From Planktothrix sp. FACHB-1365 (GTDB taxonomy: Bacteria > Cyanobacteriota > Cyanobacteriia > Cyanobacteriales > Microcoleaceae), in NCBI RefSeq assembly GCF_014697575.1, contig NZ_JACJSC010000001.1, positions 124,001-188,000 of the forward strand: DNA of 64,000 nt. The letters are read 5' to 3'. The notes under the pieces were generated by a model that was given only the letters and a program-made list of their open reading frames with translations, made no database searches and was not told where the DNA came from. Each line of letters opens with the position of its first letter. The first letter of the stretch is position 1. The position numbers and the translations under genes were made by a program. This document shows positions 20,095 to 28,567 of the stretch, piece after piece.

Positions 20095-21973
20095 TCATTT
20101 AGGGTGAATTTCAGAAATTGGTAATAACAATGTTTGCTCAATCTCATCACGCACGTTAGGCGATACTTTACAACCGCTATTGAGACAATCTATCAGCAAC
20201 TCATTAGCATCAGAATACTTTTTAAGCAATTTATTCTGTTCCTCGTTAAACTGCCAGTTGTAACCTATCTTGCGATACTTAATCATCAAACTTCTGTATT
20301 TTTCTGTCCAAGTTTGACCATTTTCTGATATCCACTGAGCAAATAAGAGATGATCTCTCCAATCTGGAATTTCCTGTTCAAGTTTTTGTAATGATTTCCA
20401 TAGGTTAAAATTAAACCCGCACTCAGGGACAACAAAATCAGGATCGATACCGTTGTCAATGGCATGAGCGAGAGTAGCAGACAAACAAAAATCGAGTTTT
20501 AAATCAATAGGAATGATCTCAAAGTTTTCGTGAAATTCCAAATTAGAATCCAACTTAAATGCAAGTCCTAGAGAACATTCGAGATCAGGTGAAGATTTGG
20601 AAGCAGGAGCTAATGTCACATCGAAGTAAAATGCTCGAACTGCGTTTTTTTTAAAGGGAACTTGAACTGAACAAGATTTTCGATTGACCCAATACAAAAA
20701 CTGCTGTAACTTTTCATCAGTTGCTAAAAGCCCATCAATGTGTCGCTTTATTAAAAATAACAGAAAGTCGGCACTTGGTAACATCTCAACAACTAATAAA
20801 AATACTTCTCTCCAGCGTTTATTATGAATTCTACTAATTAGAATTTGCCAATCATCCTGATCTGATGAATATGAATTACAATTGATTACAATTTTTTTTG
20901 CTGTGAAATACTCCTGAAACGTCAGGTGAGAGAAAGAGTAAATTTTTTGCGCCCGCTCCACCAATAACCCATGCTGCGCTTCAATTGATTTCAATACCGC
21001 CTCACTATCCAGTTGTAAAGCTTCTGGGTCATTTTGAGCATCAGGTAAATTGTGAATGTAATCAGAAATATACTGCTCTAATTCTTTCTGTTTAAAGAAA
21101 TAATCACCCCGCTCAAATGTTGTTAAAGCAATTTGACTTAGTAAATCTTTTTTACGCTGTAATGATAGATTTTTGTAAACCTGATCTCGTTCTATGTTTC
21201 GTGTTTCATCCCATTTTTTTAGTAAAATATCAATTCCTTCTTCATAAAGTTCTGAACGATGAGCCGGAAATTTTAGTGAGTCTTCAAAGACTAAACAGAG
21301 TAACGTTAGAAGTAGTGGATTAGTGGCTAATTCTTGAATTCGACAATTTTGTTCAAGCTGTTCAATAAATTGTTCTGCTATAGCTGATTCTTCACCGTTA
21401 AACCATTTACCAACAAAAGTGTTAATCTGTTTTTGATCAAAATCTGCAACTTCAACTTCTGTAAATTTATCAAAATTATAGGTTTTGGCTGCAATTCTAC
21501 AAGATATTACAAATTTATTTTTGTGAAACTTATCAGATAAATTACAAACTTGTTTGATTATACGATTGTTATCCTCAACTTTTACTTCATCCAAACCATC
21601 CAGTAAAATCAACAATTTACCATACTTTAATAGAATATCTATCTGTTTACCAGAAACATCATAATCATCTAGGATGTGAGTTATATATTCAAGTAAACTC
21701 GGTTTTTCTTCAATTTCTGCAAATTGCTTGAGTGTAATAAAAATTGGTACAAGTTCAGCTTTTAAATTCGCTTTATTACACTGGAAAGCTAAATGTTTTA
21801 AAAACGTGGTTTTTCCTGCTCCTGGATTACCTAATACCATCAATTTTAAGTATTTCTTAACCGCTTCTATTCCTGGTATTCGTTTATCAGTTTTTTTGCT
21901 AAGTCCAAAACGATCAAAATTTTCAGGATCAAAGTTTTGCAATAGTTCATCAATTTCATATTGTTGATGACTG
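20095..21973 (-). pseudogene. HTH-NACHT NTPase, C-terminal part, separated by an insertion element
   Basis: Native coding continues from 21973 down to the stop at 20095. The first usable start left is a TTG at 21942, giving 615 residues. Walker A is LGNPGAGKTTF (residues ~37-47 of that frame) and Walker B is LLILLDGLDEVK, the NACHT form. A winged-helix and helical section follows (SFSHLTFQEYFTAKKIV), and the C-terminus ends in a helical region with ANELLIDCLNSGCKVS, as in many cyanobacterial NACHT proteins. Bacterial NACHT proteins of this kind have been linked to phage defence. Joined to 23725-24164 it makes 772 residues in frame. Without the N-terminal domain the remaining ORF may be silent or mis-regulated. 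Confidence 0.9.
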
Positions 21974-21981
21974 TTGACACT

Positions 21982-22010
21982 CCCACCCCTACGCTACGCT
22001 AAGGGGTGGG
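21982..22010 (-). other. Right-end hairpin of the IS element / likely end of the TnpB guide-RNA scaffold
   Basis: CCCACCCCT and AGGGGTGGG form a 9-bp stem around an 11-base loop. It overlaps the last codons of tnpB and lies 5 bp from the right end. In this family the right end both positions TnpA and forms the 3' scaffold of the TnpB guide RNA, whose guide is the DNA just outside the element. Confidence 0.75.
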
Positions 22011-23219
22011 ATTCTCGTATCTAGCCCAGTCAAACAGAGATAGTTGAATATACTCTTGTTTAACTGTATTCATCGAGTTCAGGGGTGTGCCAAGCACCCC
22101 ATGATCCAAACCGGATGAATCCATTACAGAAGCATCTCTCTTTAGGTTCAAATCACATGAGAAACCGTCCCATTGAGATAGGTTTCGTGCAGCATTAAGA
22201 TCGGAATTATAGTAGTGACCATTAGGGCAATTGAAATCCTGTCGATTTCTTTTGCCAATAACACCACAAGTTGAGCAAGATTTGGATGTATATGGCGCAG
22301 GTCTTTTGATTAATTTCAATCCTTTTAGAGCCAACTTATAATTAAGCTTCTGCTCCAAAGAATAATAAGACCAATTATGTCGAGATTCACCGGAATCAGA
22401 ACGAGATTTCTGGTTCTGTTTCATTGTATTTCGACAACCTTCCAAATCTTCAATCACAACATCAGCGTTATGGTATTCGGCAAAACGAATAATTCGACGA
22501 CTGACGGTATGGTTAATTGCATCCATCCATCGTCGTTCTTTTTTGTCCCATTTTTTTAAAGCTCGAAACTTTTTAGCTTCTTGAAGTTGTTTTCTTCGTT
22601 GTTGAAAATAACGTCTTCGATGCTTAACACTGTGACCTTTAAAGAACTTACCAAAACCCTGTTGAGGTGCAACTACCGCTAAATTATTCTGTCCTCGGTC
22701 ACACCCTAATCTTTTCTCTGTCTCAACTTCTGGAACATCCTCGGTAATTGACAGATAGGCATACCATTTATTTCGATGTTTGATCAATTTAAAAGAACCT
22801 CCTTGAATTATCCCCTTCAGTAGTCCGCCTAAAACGGGTTGCCAATGGGGAGATGCGACTTCAATAGGGATTCTTTTTTCACCTTTGAGGGTTGGAAAAC
22901 TAATTGAATAGGTATTCCCTTTTAAAGTCAACTTCCAGTTTTGGTTATTGACTTCTACTGGAAGAACTTTATATTGTTTAGTCTTACGACCTGTGGGTGA
23001 TGTGGTATGTCGGATTACTTGGTTAACCAAGGCAGATTTTAACTCGGACATGATTTTAGCTGTTGTCATTTTACGCCGTTCTTTAATCGGCAATAACAAC
23101 AACTTATTGGCAATCCGTGTGTTTTCCTCCGTCATTTGCTCAAACATCTGAGCTTTACAACGGTTGAGATCCACGAATTTCAATTTAATCGTCCGAGTTA
23201 TTTGTACCATGCTAACCAT
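21999..23219 (-). CDS. tnpB: TnpB RNA-guided nuclease of the IS element
   Basis: About 406 residues from the ATG at 23219 (23210 is an alternative); the frame extends further but would overlap tnpA. RuvC-like catalytic acids are in LGCDRGQNNLAVVAP and VVIEDLEGCRN, and the third is in YNSDLNAARNLSQW. A zinc-ribbon segment reads KSCSTCGVIGKRN then FNCPNGHYYN; the fourth Cys of the usual pair of CxxC motifs is not apparent, with CPNGH in its place. TnpB cuts DNA matching a guide RNA made from the element's right end, next to a TAM resembling the insertion target, and so maintains the element after excision. The gene appears intact. Confidence 0.9.
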   Translation of the reverse strand: MVSMVQITRTIKLKFVDLNRCKAQMFEQMTEENTRIANKLLLLPIKERRKMTTAKIMSELKSALVNQVIRHTTSPTGRKTKQYKVLPVEVNNQNWKLTLKGNTYSISFPTLKGEKRIPIEVASPHWQPVLGGLLKGIIQGGSFKLIKHRNKWYAYLSITEDVPEVETEKRLGCDRGQNNLAVVAPQQGFGKFFKGHSVKHRRRYFQQRRKQLQEAKKFRALKKWDKKERRWMDAINHTVSRRIIRFAEYHNADVVIEDLEGCRNTMKQNQKSRSDSGESRHNWSYYSLEQKLNYKLALKGLKLIKRPAPYTSKSCSTCGVIGKRNRQDFNCPNGHYYNSDLNAARNLSQWDGFSCDLNLKRDASVMDSSGLDHGVLGTPLNSMNTVKQEYIQLSLFDWARYENPTP

Positions 23220-23257
23220 GATAACATAGGGTTGTTGAATTGTGTTTATCGACAATA

Positions 23258-23653
23258 ATGAAAAATCAATACAAAAGAAAAAACACATCAGTTAGCCTGA
23301 TTAACTATCATTTTGTCTTTTGCCCAAAAAGGCGAAAAAGGGTATTGGTCAACGAAGTCGGCAGAAGATTGGAGGAAATTATCTACCAAAAAGCAAAAGA
23401 GCTAGAATGTGATATTCTAGCTCTGGAAATAATGCCCGACCATGTGCATTTATTCATTAGTTGCCACCCTTTGATTGCTCCATATCAAATTATGTTCAGA
23501 ATCAAAGGAGCATCATCAAGAATATTGAGAAAAGAATTTCCTCATTTACTTAAACTACCTTCTTTATGGAGTCGGAGCTATTATTGTGGGACGGCTGGTT
23601 CTGTTTCTAGTGAAACTATCAAAAAATATATTGCTAACCAAAACTCTCATTAA
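23258..23653 (+). CDS. tnpA: TnpA transposase (IS200/IS605, Y1 HUH)
   Basis: 131 residues from the ATG at 23258. HUH motif in EIMPDHVHLFISCHP and catalytic tyrosine in SETIKKYIANQ. Family length is about 130-155, so it is complete. It catalyses single-strand excision and insertion at short target sequences, recognising the subterminal hairpins. It is divergent from tnpB with about 38 bp between the likely starts. Because both proteins look intact, the element may still be active. Confidence 0.93.
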   Translation: MKNQYKRKNTSVSLINYHFVFCPKRRKRVLVNEVGRRLEEIIYQKAKELECDILALEIMPDHVHLFISCHPLIAPYQIMFRIKGASSRILRKEFPHLLKLPSLWSRSYYCGTAGSVSSETIKKYIANQNSH

Positions 23654-23686
23654 CCTTCACTCCGCCTAAAGGCGGGTATTCTACAT

Positions 23687-23707
23687 CCCACGCTTGAAAG
23701 ACGTGGG
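23687..23707 (-). other. Left-end hairpin of the IS element
   Basis: CCCACG (23687-23692) pairs with CGTGGG (23702-23707). A second small hairpin, CCGCC/GGCGG, is at 23662-23675. Paired subterminal hairpins are what TnpA of this family recognises. Confidence 0.7.
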
Positions 23708-23724
23708 CTTTGAATACGGTTGTT

Positions 23725-24164
23725 GTAATTTTTTCCAGAACATTAACGTTAGTGTAAAGGTCACTGACATCAATGGGTTGTGACATCGTAAGCACTCGCA
23801 TTGTACCACATTGATCTTGAATTATTTCATAACACTTCTGGCGGACTTCTTGCACTAAATCATTTAGCTCATCCTCTGACAGATTATTAAAATTTGCAGA
23901 GTCAGAAACCTTAAATTTCTGATACTCAGTAGTTAGAAAATTGAGCAAGCGACCATATTTACCTGGGCCTTTACCATTAATACTAAACTTCTTGTAAACA
24001 TGACTCATTCGAGTGCGAAGTGCCGTATCAGAAATATGAAGTTCTGTTGCTATCTCTAATTCTGTCTTTTTACTGTTAAACCAGATTACAAAAGCATCCT
24101 CTTGCTCTGGTGAAAGATCATATTTACGAGCCATTTCAATTAAAAACTCACGGGGTAGCGACAT
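23725..24164 (-). pseudogene. HTH-NACHT NTPase, N-terminal part, cut off by the IS element
   Basis: 440 bases (146 codons plus two bases) of native gene; the frame runs on into the element to a stop at 23634, giving a 176-residue product with 29 foreign residues. Residues ~15-60 form a helix-turn-helix-like domain (LSPEQEDAFVIWFNSKKT, then ATELHISDTALRTRMSHVY). The stretch from NLSEDELNDLVQEV through QCGTMRVLTMSQPI to TNVNVLEKIT is the conserved linker found just before the NACHT domain in full-length cyanobacterial proteins. If expressed, the fragment could bind DNA or a partner without NTPase control. The start ATG at 24164 faces the divergent nuclease gene. Confidence 0.88.
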
Positions 24165-24400
24165 TAACCAATTTCTCCATAGCTTGAAAGCAAATCCAGT
24201 CTCTCTAATCTAGCCTAAAACTATAGTTAAGACTACTCTAATATTACTGATTCGGGAATAAGAATAATATTAAAGAGCAGCCTAAAATTGAAGATTGTAG
24301 ATAAGTCAGCCTAAGTCAGTCTAAGTCAGCGTTAACTTGAGAGTTATCTCCAAAAGAAAATTGCGACATTGAATTTAGCAATTTTTTGGAGATGGTTTTT
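24165..24400. promoter_or_regulatory. Divergent promoter region with three 10-bp direct repeats
   Basis: TAAGTCAGCC, TAAGTCAGTC and TAAGTCAGCG lie head to tail at 24302-24331, one helical turn apart. AGCCTAAAA also occurs at 24212-24220 and 24279-24287. The region separates the HTH-NACHT gene from the nuclease gene, so the repeats may be an operator. Binding by the HTH protein is inference. Confidence 0.5.
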
Positions 24401-25054
24401 ATGAAAAGAACCTACATTAATGGACAGTTTTGCTACCAAGACGAAAAAGGAATCCGGCTACCATCCGTTACCACCATACTGAAGGCTACACAACCGATTG
24501 AGTCTGTAGCTGCTCTCTCTAATTGGCGCAATAAGGTAGGAAATACAGAAGCAAATCGTATGGCTTCAATGGGTCGTCGCCGAGGAAAATTATTGCATCA
24601 ATGGGTTAAGGATTATTTACAAGGGTTATCTCCTGTTGCTGATAGCTCAATTCAACCTTATTGTTATAGTCTGAAATCCGTTTTAGAGAAACTCAGCGAT
24701 GTACAGTTAATTGAGACAGTTGTGCCAAATTATGTCGAAGGATATGCTGGGAAAGTTGATTTAGTTGCTCGTTATCAAGATGTTCCCTGTATTATTGAAT
24801 TGACAACGGCTGAACAACCGAAACAGCAAATCAGAAAACTTTATGATAAGCCATTACAACTGGTTGCTTATGGAGGTGCAATTAATCGCTATTATAGAGA
24901 TAGTTTGTTTGGTTCTAAGATTGTTAACGGTTTGATTATTGTTGCGCTTCGGGATCAAGATGCAGAAGAATTTATGATAGAAAGGGAACAATTGATTATT
25001 TATTGGCAGGAATGGTTACAACGGTTGGAAAAGTATGTTAAAAAAGCTGCCTGA
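24401..25054 (+). CDS. RecB/MGME1-like PD-(D/E)XK nuclease-fold protein
   Basis: 217 residues from the ATG at 24401, preceded by GGAG at 24388-24391. The N-terminal motif LPSVTTILKATQP and the helix GRRRGKLLHQWVKDYL match the MGME1/RecB-like exonuclease group. The core reads GYAGKVDLVARYQDVPC followed by IIELTTAEQPKQ. The expected catalytic pattern is D...(D/E)xK; here the second element is E-L-T, so the usual lysine is replaced by Thr. A nearby Lys might substitute, or the enzyme may be weak or inactive. It is divergent from the interrupted NACHT gene; a joint defence role is possible but unproven. Confidence 0.7.
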   Translation: MKRTYINGQFCYQDEKGIRLPSVTTILKATQPIESVAALSNWRNKVGNTEANRMASMGRRRGKLLHQWVKDYLQGLSPVADSSIQPYCYSLKSVLEKLSDVQLIETVVPNYVEGYAGKVDLVARYQDVPCIIELTTAEQPKQQIRKLYDKPLQLVAYGGAINRYYRDSLFGSKIVNGLIIVALRDQDAEEFMIEREQLIIYWQEWLQRLEKYVKKAA

Positions 25055-25175
25055 TCAATGATTTTCTCTGTCTTTACTCTTTCTGACCTCAATAGAAAAT
25101 ATCCCTGATGACTTTCCCTAGGGATGGGTTCAAGTTAACCTAAAATATCCTAAAACCCACCCCTAAAAGATTAGT

Positions 25176-25796
25176 TTACCCCATAGCTGAACGTCCTTGT
25201 TTTCCTAATTTAAAGAATACAAAATAACCTAAACACAGAATATAAAATGCTAAACCCACTAAAGCTAAAAAGCCTAAAAATTGCTCAGTTAAGTTGGGAT
25301 GAAAGGTTGCTTTATATAACCAAGGGGGATCTAACCATACCCGACAATTTGGATCGGCTAATAATTCTTTTTGACCTTTAAAAAATGCACAATGTAAGAA
25401 AGGAATGAAAGCGATCGCACCTAAACTATTATAAACGGTCACAGCCCACCGCCAAGCCGTAAAAACTAACTTGAGGGCTGAAGCGGGCATTTCTGAAACT
25501 TCTTCATTGAGATCCGCCCAAAACCAAAGGCTAATCGGAATTAAAATCCGTGCCATAATTGAGGAAAGAAAACTAATCGGTAGAGCCGCGATCATTAAAT
25601 ACACGGTAATCATTAACAAACTAGCAACACGCCAATAGATAACCATTAACCGTTGAATCGCTTCTACTTTCCCAACAAACGCCCAAATTGAGATCACTAA
25701 CGGCAGGATAACTGTAAAGATAACCGCTAATCGATAATCCATCCAGACGAACGGTTGAATCCAAGGAGATTGTACAGCCAGTAAAGGATTGAACAT
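25176..25796 (-). CDS. DUF3177 family membrane protein
   Basis: 206 residues, recognised as the cyanobacterial DUF3177 family with no known function. Hydrophobic segments are visible at about residues 25-45, 55-80, 85-95, 118-135 and 180-198. Conserved-looking stretches include FVWMDYRLAVIFTVILPL at the N-terminus and the soluble loop DPNCRVWLDPPWLYKATFHP between the last two helices. Single gene, convergent with the nuclease gene. Confidence 0.8.
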   Translation of the reverse strand: MFNPLLAVQSPWIQPFVWMDYRLAVIFTVILPLVISIWAFVGKVEAIQRLMVIYWRVASLLMITVYLMIAALPISFLSSIMARILIPISLWFWADLNEEVSEMPASALKLVFTAWRWAVTVYNSLGAIAFIPFLHCAFFKGQKELLADPNCRVWLDPPWLYKATFHPNLTEQFLGFLALVGLAFYILCLGYFVFFKLGKQGRSAMG

Positions 25797-25915
25797 TCTG
25801 AATCATCAAACCCAATATTATAAAAATTAAGCAACTGGGTTAACTCTAGTTAAATCCCAGTTGCTTATCAATCAGCAAACTTTAGAGAAGAGTTCTTCCC
25901 TGATGAAATGGTTGA

Positions 25916-26137
25916 TTAATCTTCATAAAGCCGACATTCAGCCGCATCGGGGTTATCGTCGCAATAAACTTGGAAAGAGGTTTTAGGTTTGTCTTGTTTT
26001 TGGTGTGAAGCTTCAGCTTGTAATTCTTCCACAGCATCCCAAGCTGCCGCACATTCTTTAGAAGTGGCGCCGCTAACATCGCAGACTGCACGCGCTTCTT
26101 CCAGTTCTTTTTCGATGAGTTCGTTGATGTTGTTCAT
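25916..26137 (-). CDS. CP12, Calvin-cycle regulatory protein
   Basis: 73 residues. Small, mostly disordered protein that bridges glyceraldehyde-3-phosphate dehydrogenase and phosphoribulokinase into an inactive complex in the dark. The N-terminal cysteine pair is in EEARAVCDVSGATSKECAAAW with the AAWDAVEEL core. The C-terminal pair is in VYCDDNPDAAECRLYED, matching the GAPDH-binding tail. Both redox-active pairs are present, so thioredoxin control should be normal. Standard length, single gene. Confidence 0.95.
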   Translation of the reverse strand: MNNINELIEKELEEARAVCDVSGATSKECAAAWDAVEELQAEASHQKQDKPKTSFQVYCDDNPDAAECRLYED

Positions 26138-26496
26138 AAACCTTTCGTTAAATCCAATCTACTAAGTACAGGTTCTAATCCCACTTTAGAACATTAAGCA
26201 AGGGTTACTCACTGTGTCCATTGTACTGCCCAGTGCAGCTAAAGTCTGGATTTCCCCCCTCACTGTAATACATCAGCCTTAATCTAACCACAACTTCAAG
26301 CTGGATTTTTTAAGATTTGCTGACGTTGAACCAATTGTGTTACAGATCAATAAATTATGCCAGATTGGGTCACTCTTTGACATTGGCAACCCTTGAGTTA
26401 ACCCAGATGGCAACGGTCAGAAATAGTGTATCTGCTGTATTTCTACACAATCTGCTATCTTAACACAAGAGAGCAGACTATTCAGGGAGGGCGAAA
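26138..26496. other. Divergent intergenic region of 359 bp, CP12 / FIST gene
   Basis: No gene or strong repeat seen. It should hold promoters for both neighbours. GGGAGGG at 26485-26491 precedes the FIST start at normal spacing. Confidence 0.6.
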
Positions 26497-27780
26497 ATGG
26501 CAGAATCGACAACCAAACCGATGCGCTGGGTTAGTGCTTTATCCCAACGTCCTTCATTAGAAGCGGCGATTAAGGAAGTCGTGGAACTAGCTCAAGATCA
26601 CCTGCGCGCTTCTCCAGATTTAGGCTTAGTCTTTATTTCCTCTGCCTTTGCGAGTGACTATTCCAGATTGATGCCGTTACTCCAAGAACAGCTTTGTCTT
26701 CCCACTTTGATTGGTTGTGGTGCTGGGGGGGTTGTGGGGATGAATTCTAGGCATCAAGCTCAAGAAATCGAGGGAGAACCTGCTCTCAGTTTGATGTTGG
26801 CCCATTTGCCTGATGTTAAAGTTCATCCGTTTCATATATCGGCTGACGATTTACCGGATTTGGATAGTCCCCCGGATCAGTGGGTGGAATTAATTGGGGT
26901 AAAACCGGAAGATCAGCCACAATTTATTGTGTTAGTTGATCCGTATTTCGGTCAAATCAATGATTTTTTGCAAGGTTTAGATTATGCCTATCCGGGTTCG
27001 GTGAAAGTGGGAGGACTGGCCAGTACGGGTGTCATGGGAGGAACAACGGGAGTGTTTTGTGGTTCCCGACGGTACTCGGAAGAAATTGTCGGTTTAGCCT
27101 TGCACGGAAATATTGTGATTGAAACCATTGTCGCCCAAGGTTGCCGTCCCATTGGCCATCCCTATCGAGTCACCCAAGGGGAACGCAATATTGTCTTAGA
27201 AGTGGAAACTCAAGCAGAGGATGGGGATTTGGAAATGGCTTCTTCTGGGGTATCCGTGCGTTTATCCCCCTTAGAAGCGTTGCAAGACCTCGTACAGGAC
27301 TTAAACGAAGAAGATCGACAACTTGCTCAAAATTCCCTGTTTGTTGGGGTTGTGCGGGATGAATTTAAACAAAAATTAGAACCGGGAGATTTTTTAATCC
27401 GTAATTTAATTGGGGTTGATCCGAGGGCCGGGGCCATTGCCATTGGCGATCGCGTTCGTCCAGGACAACGGATTCAATTTCACCTGCGCGATTCTCGCAC
27501 CTCCGCAGAAGATTTAGAATTGTTAATGGAACGCTATCAACGACAAGCTTCTTCTTTTCCCGAAGAACTGACTAATGCGGCGGCGTTAATGTTTTCCTGT
27601 TTAGGACGGGGAGAGGGACTTTATGGGGAACCTAACTTTGATTCTGAACTCTTCCGACGGTATTTGAACATTCCTCTGAGTGGCTTTTTCTGTAATGGTG
27701 AGATTGGCCCTGTTGGAAATGGAACATTTTTGCATGGTTATACCTCGGTCTTTGGCATTTGTCGGCAAAGGAAAAATTAA
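26497..27780 (+). CDS. FIST domain sensory protein
   Basis: 427 residues with FIST_N (about 25-225; LGLVFISSAFASDYSRLMP and LPTLIGCGAGGVVG) and FIST_C (about 230-400; ending SGFFCNGEIGPVGN and YTSVFGICRQ). FIST domains are proposed small-ligand sensors in signal transduction; the ligand here is unknown. There is no attached kinase or methyl-accepting domain, so it is a stand-alone sensor. A CheC-like gene follows by 74 bp on the same strand, suggesting a linked signalling pair. Confidence 0.92.
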   Translation: MAESTTKPMRWVSALSQRPSLEAAIKEVVELAQDHLRASPDLGLVFISSAFASDYSRLMPLLQEQLCLPTLIGCGAGGVVGMNSRHQAQEIEGEPALSLMLAHLPDVKVHPFHISADDLPDLDSPPDQWVELIGVKPEDQPQFIVLVDPYFGQINDFLQGLDYAYPGSVKVGGLASTGVMGGTTGVFCGSRRYSEEIVGLALHGNIVIETIVAQGCRPIGHPYRVTQGERNIVLEVETQAEDGDLEMASSGVSVRLSPLEALQDLVQDLNEEDRQLAQNSLFVGVVRDEFKQKLEPGDFLIRNLIGVDPRAGAIAIGDRVRPGQRIQFHLRDSRTSAEDLELLMERYQRQASSFPEELTNAAALMFSCLGRGEGLYGEPNFDSELFRRYLNIPLSGFFCNGEIGPVGNGTFLHGYTSVFGICRQRKN

Positions 27781-27854
27781 CCTTTCTACGATGATCACAA
27801 GAGGAATAAAGAGTTGTACCAACCTATCGAGTAAAAACTCAGTTTTTAAAATTT

Positions 27855-28454
27855 ATGAAGCGAAATTCAGAGCATCTTTTAGCCTTGGAGCAATTATTTA
27901 AAGTCGGCATTGATCGGACTGATTCGATGCTAGAAACAATTACTCGCTCCCCGATAAAATTAAAATTACTTTCTTTGGATCTATTCCCCCCCCAGCATTT
28001 GACGCTTCAACTGGAAAAACAGTTAGGTTCAACGGATCTCAAGGCAATGGAATTGGTATTTACAGGAGAGTTTCAAGGGAATAGTCAACTCATGTTTCCT
28101 AAATCCACTGCCGGGATGTTAATTGATTTAATTGACAATCAAGAGCGGCGAAAATTAGATAAAGATGTGTTTGAAAAAGCCATTTTTAGTGAAGTTGGTA
28201 ATATTTTTTATAATGGGATTATGGGAGTCATTAGCACCTTATGTGAATATGGAATTACTTATATGATTCCTAAATATAAAGAAGGAAATGTCAGACAATT
28301 ACTCTTAGGAACGTTATCTCCTAAATATTCACTAGCCCTTATTGGAACAGTTCAAACGTTCCCCGACCGCAATCTTGTTTTCTGGTTTCAATTTGATACC
28401 TTAGATAAATTGTTAGCCCAAAGCAGTAATCTTTCAGATTATTTTGATGTTTAA
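27855..28454 (+). CDS. CheC/CheX-like protein
   Basis: 199 residues. The middle segment KAIFSEVGNIFYNGIMGVIS carries the E-x2-N helix of the CheC phosphatase family, and later a Met-Ile-Pro (YMIPKYKEG) sits where the family has a conserved proline. CheC-type proteins dephosphorylate CheY or bind other receivers. Only one such helix is evident, as in CheX or in inactive CheC-like adaptors. It lies downstream of the FIST gene with no clear ribosome-binding site, so translation may be coupled or the start may differ. Confidence 0.7.
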   Translation: MKRNSEHLLALEQLFKVGIDRTDSMLETITRSPIKLKLLSLDLFPPQHLTLQLEKQLGSTDLKAMELVFTGEFQGNSQLMFPKSTAGMLIDLIDNQERRKLDKDVFEKAIFSEVGNIFYNGIMGVISTLCEYGITYMIPKYKEGNVRQLLLGTLSPKYSLALIGTVQTFPDRNLVFWFQFDTLDKLLAQSSNLSDYFDV

Positions 28455-28457
28455 GGG

Positions 28458-28526
28458 AATTACGAATTACGAATTACGAATTACGAATTACGAATTACGA
28501 ACAGGGAACAGGGAACAGGGAACAGG
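28458..28526 (+). repeat. Two adjoining heptamer arrays (AATTACG x6, AACAGGG x~4)
   Basis: AATTACG in six exact copies at 28458-28499, then AACAGGG at 28500-28526 (three full copies and six bases). It starts three bases after the CheC-like stop. The first unit is the reverse complement of the 2607 array. Confidence 0.95.
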
Positions 28527-28567
28527 AAAGAAATTTTAACTTTTATTTCCTGAGTCCTGAACTTTTT

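Larger units (their letters stand above)
21974..23724 (-). mobile_element. IS200/IS605-family element, IS608-like, inserted in the NACHT gene
   Basis: 1,751 bp, read on the minus strand from left end (23724) to right end (21974). It carries divergent tnpA and tnpB. The left end is flanked by TTAC (23725-23728, minus strand) and the right end finishes in TCAA (21974-21977), the same target and cleavage tetranucleotides described for IS608. No target duplication is made by this family, and none is seen. Left-end hairpins are at 23687-23707 and 23662-23675; the right-end hairpin is at 21982-22010. Excision at these points restores the NACHT frame exactly, which is the strongest evidence for the ends. 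Confidence 0.9.
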
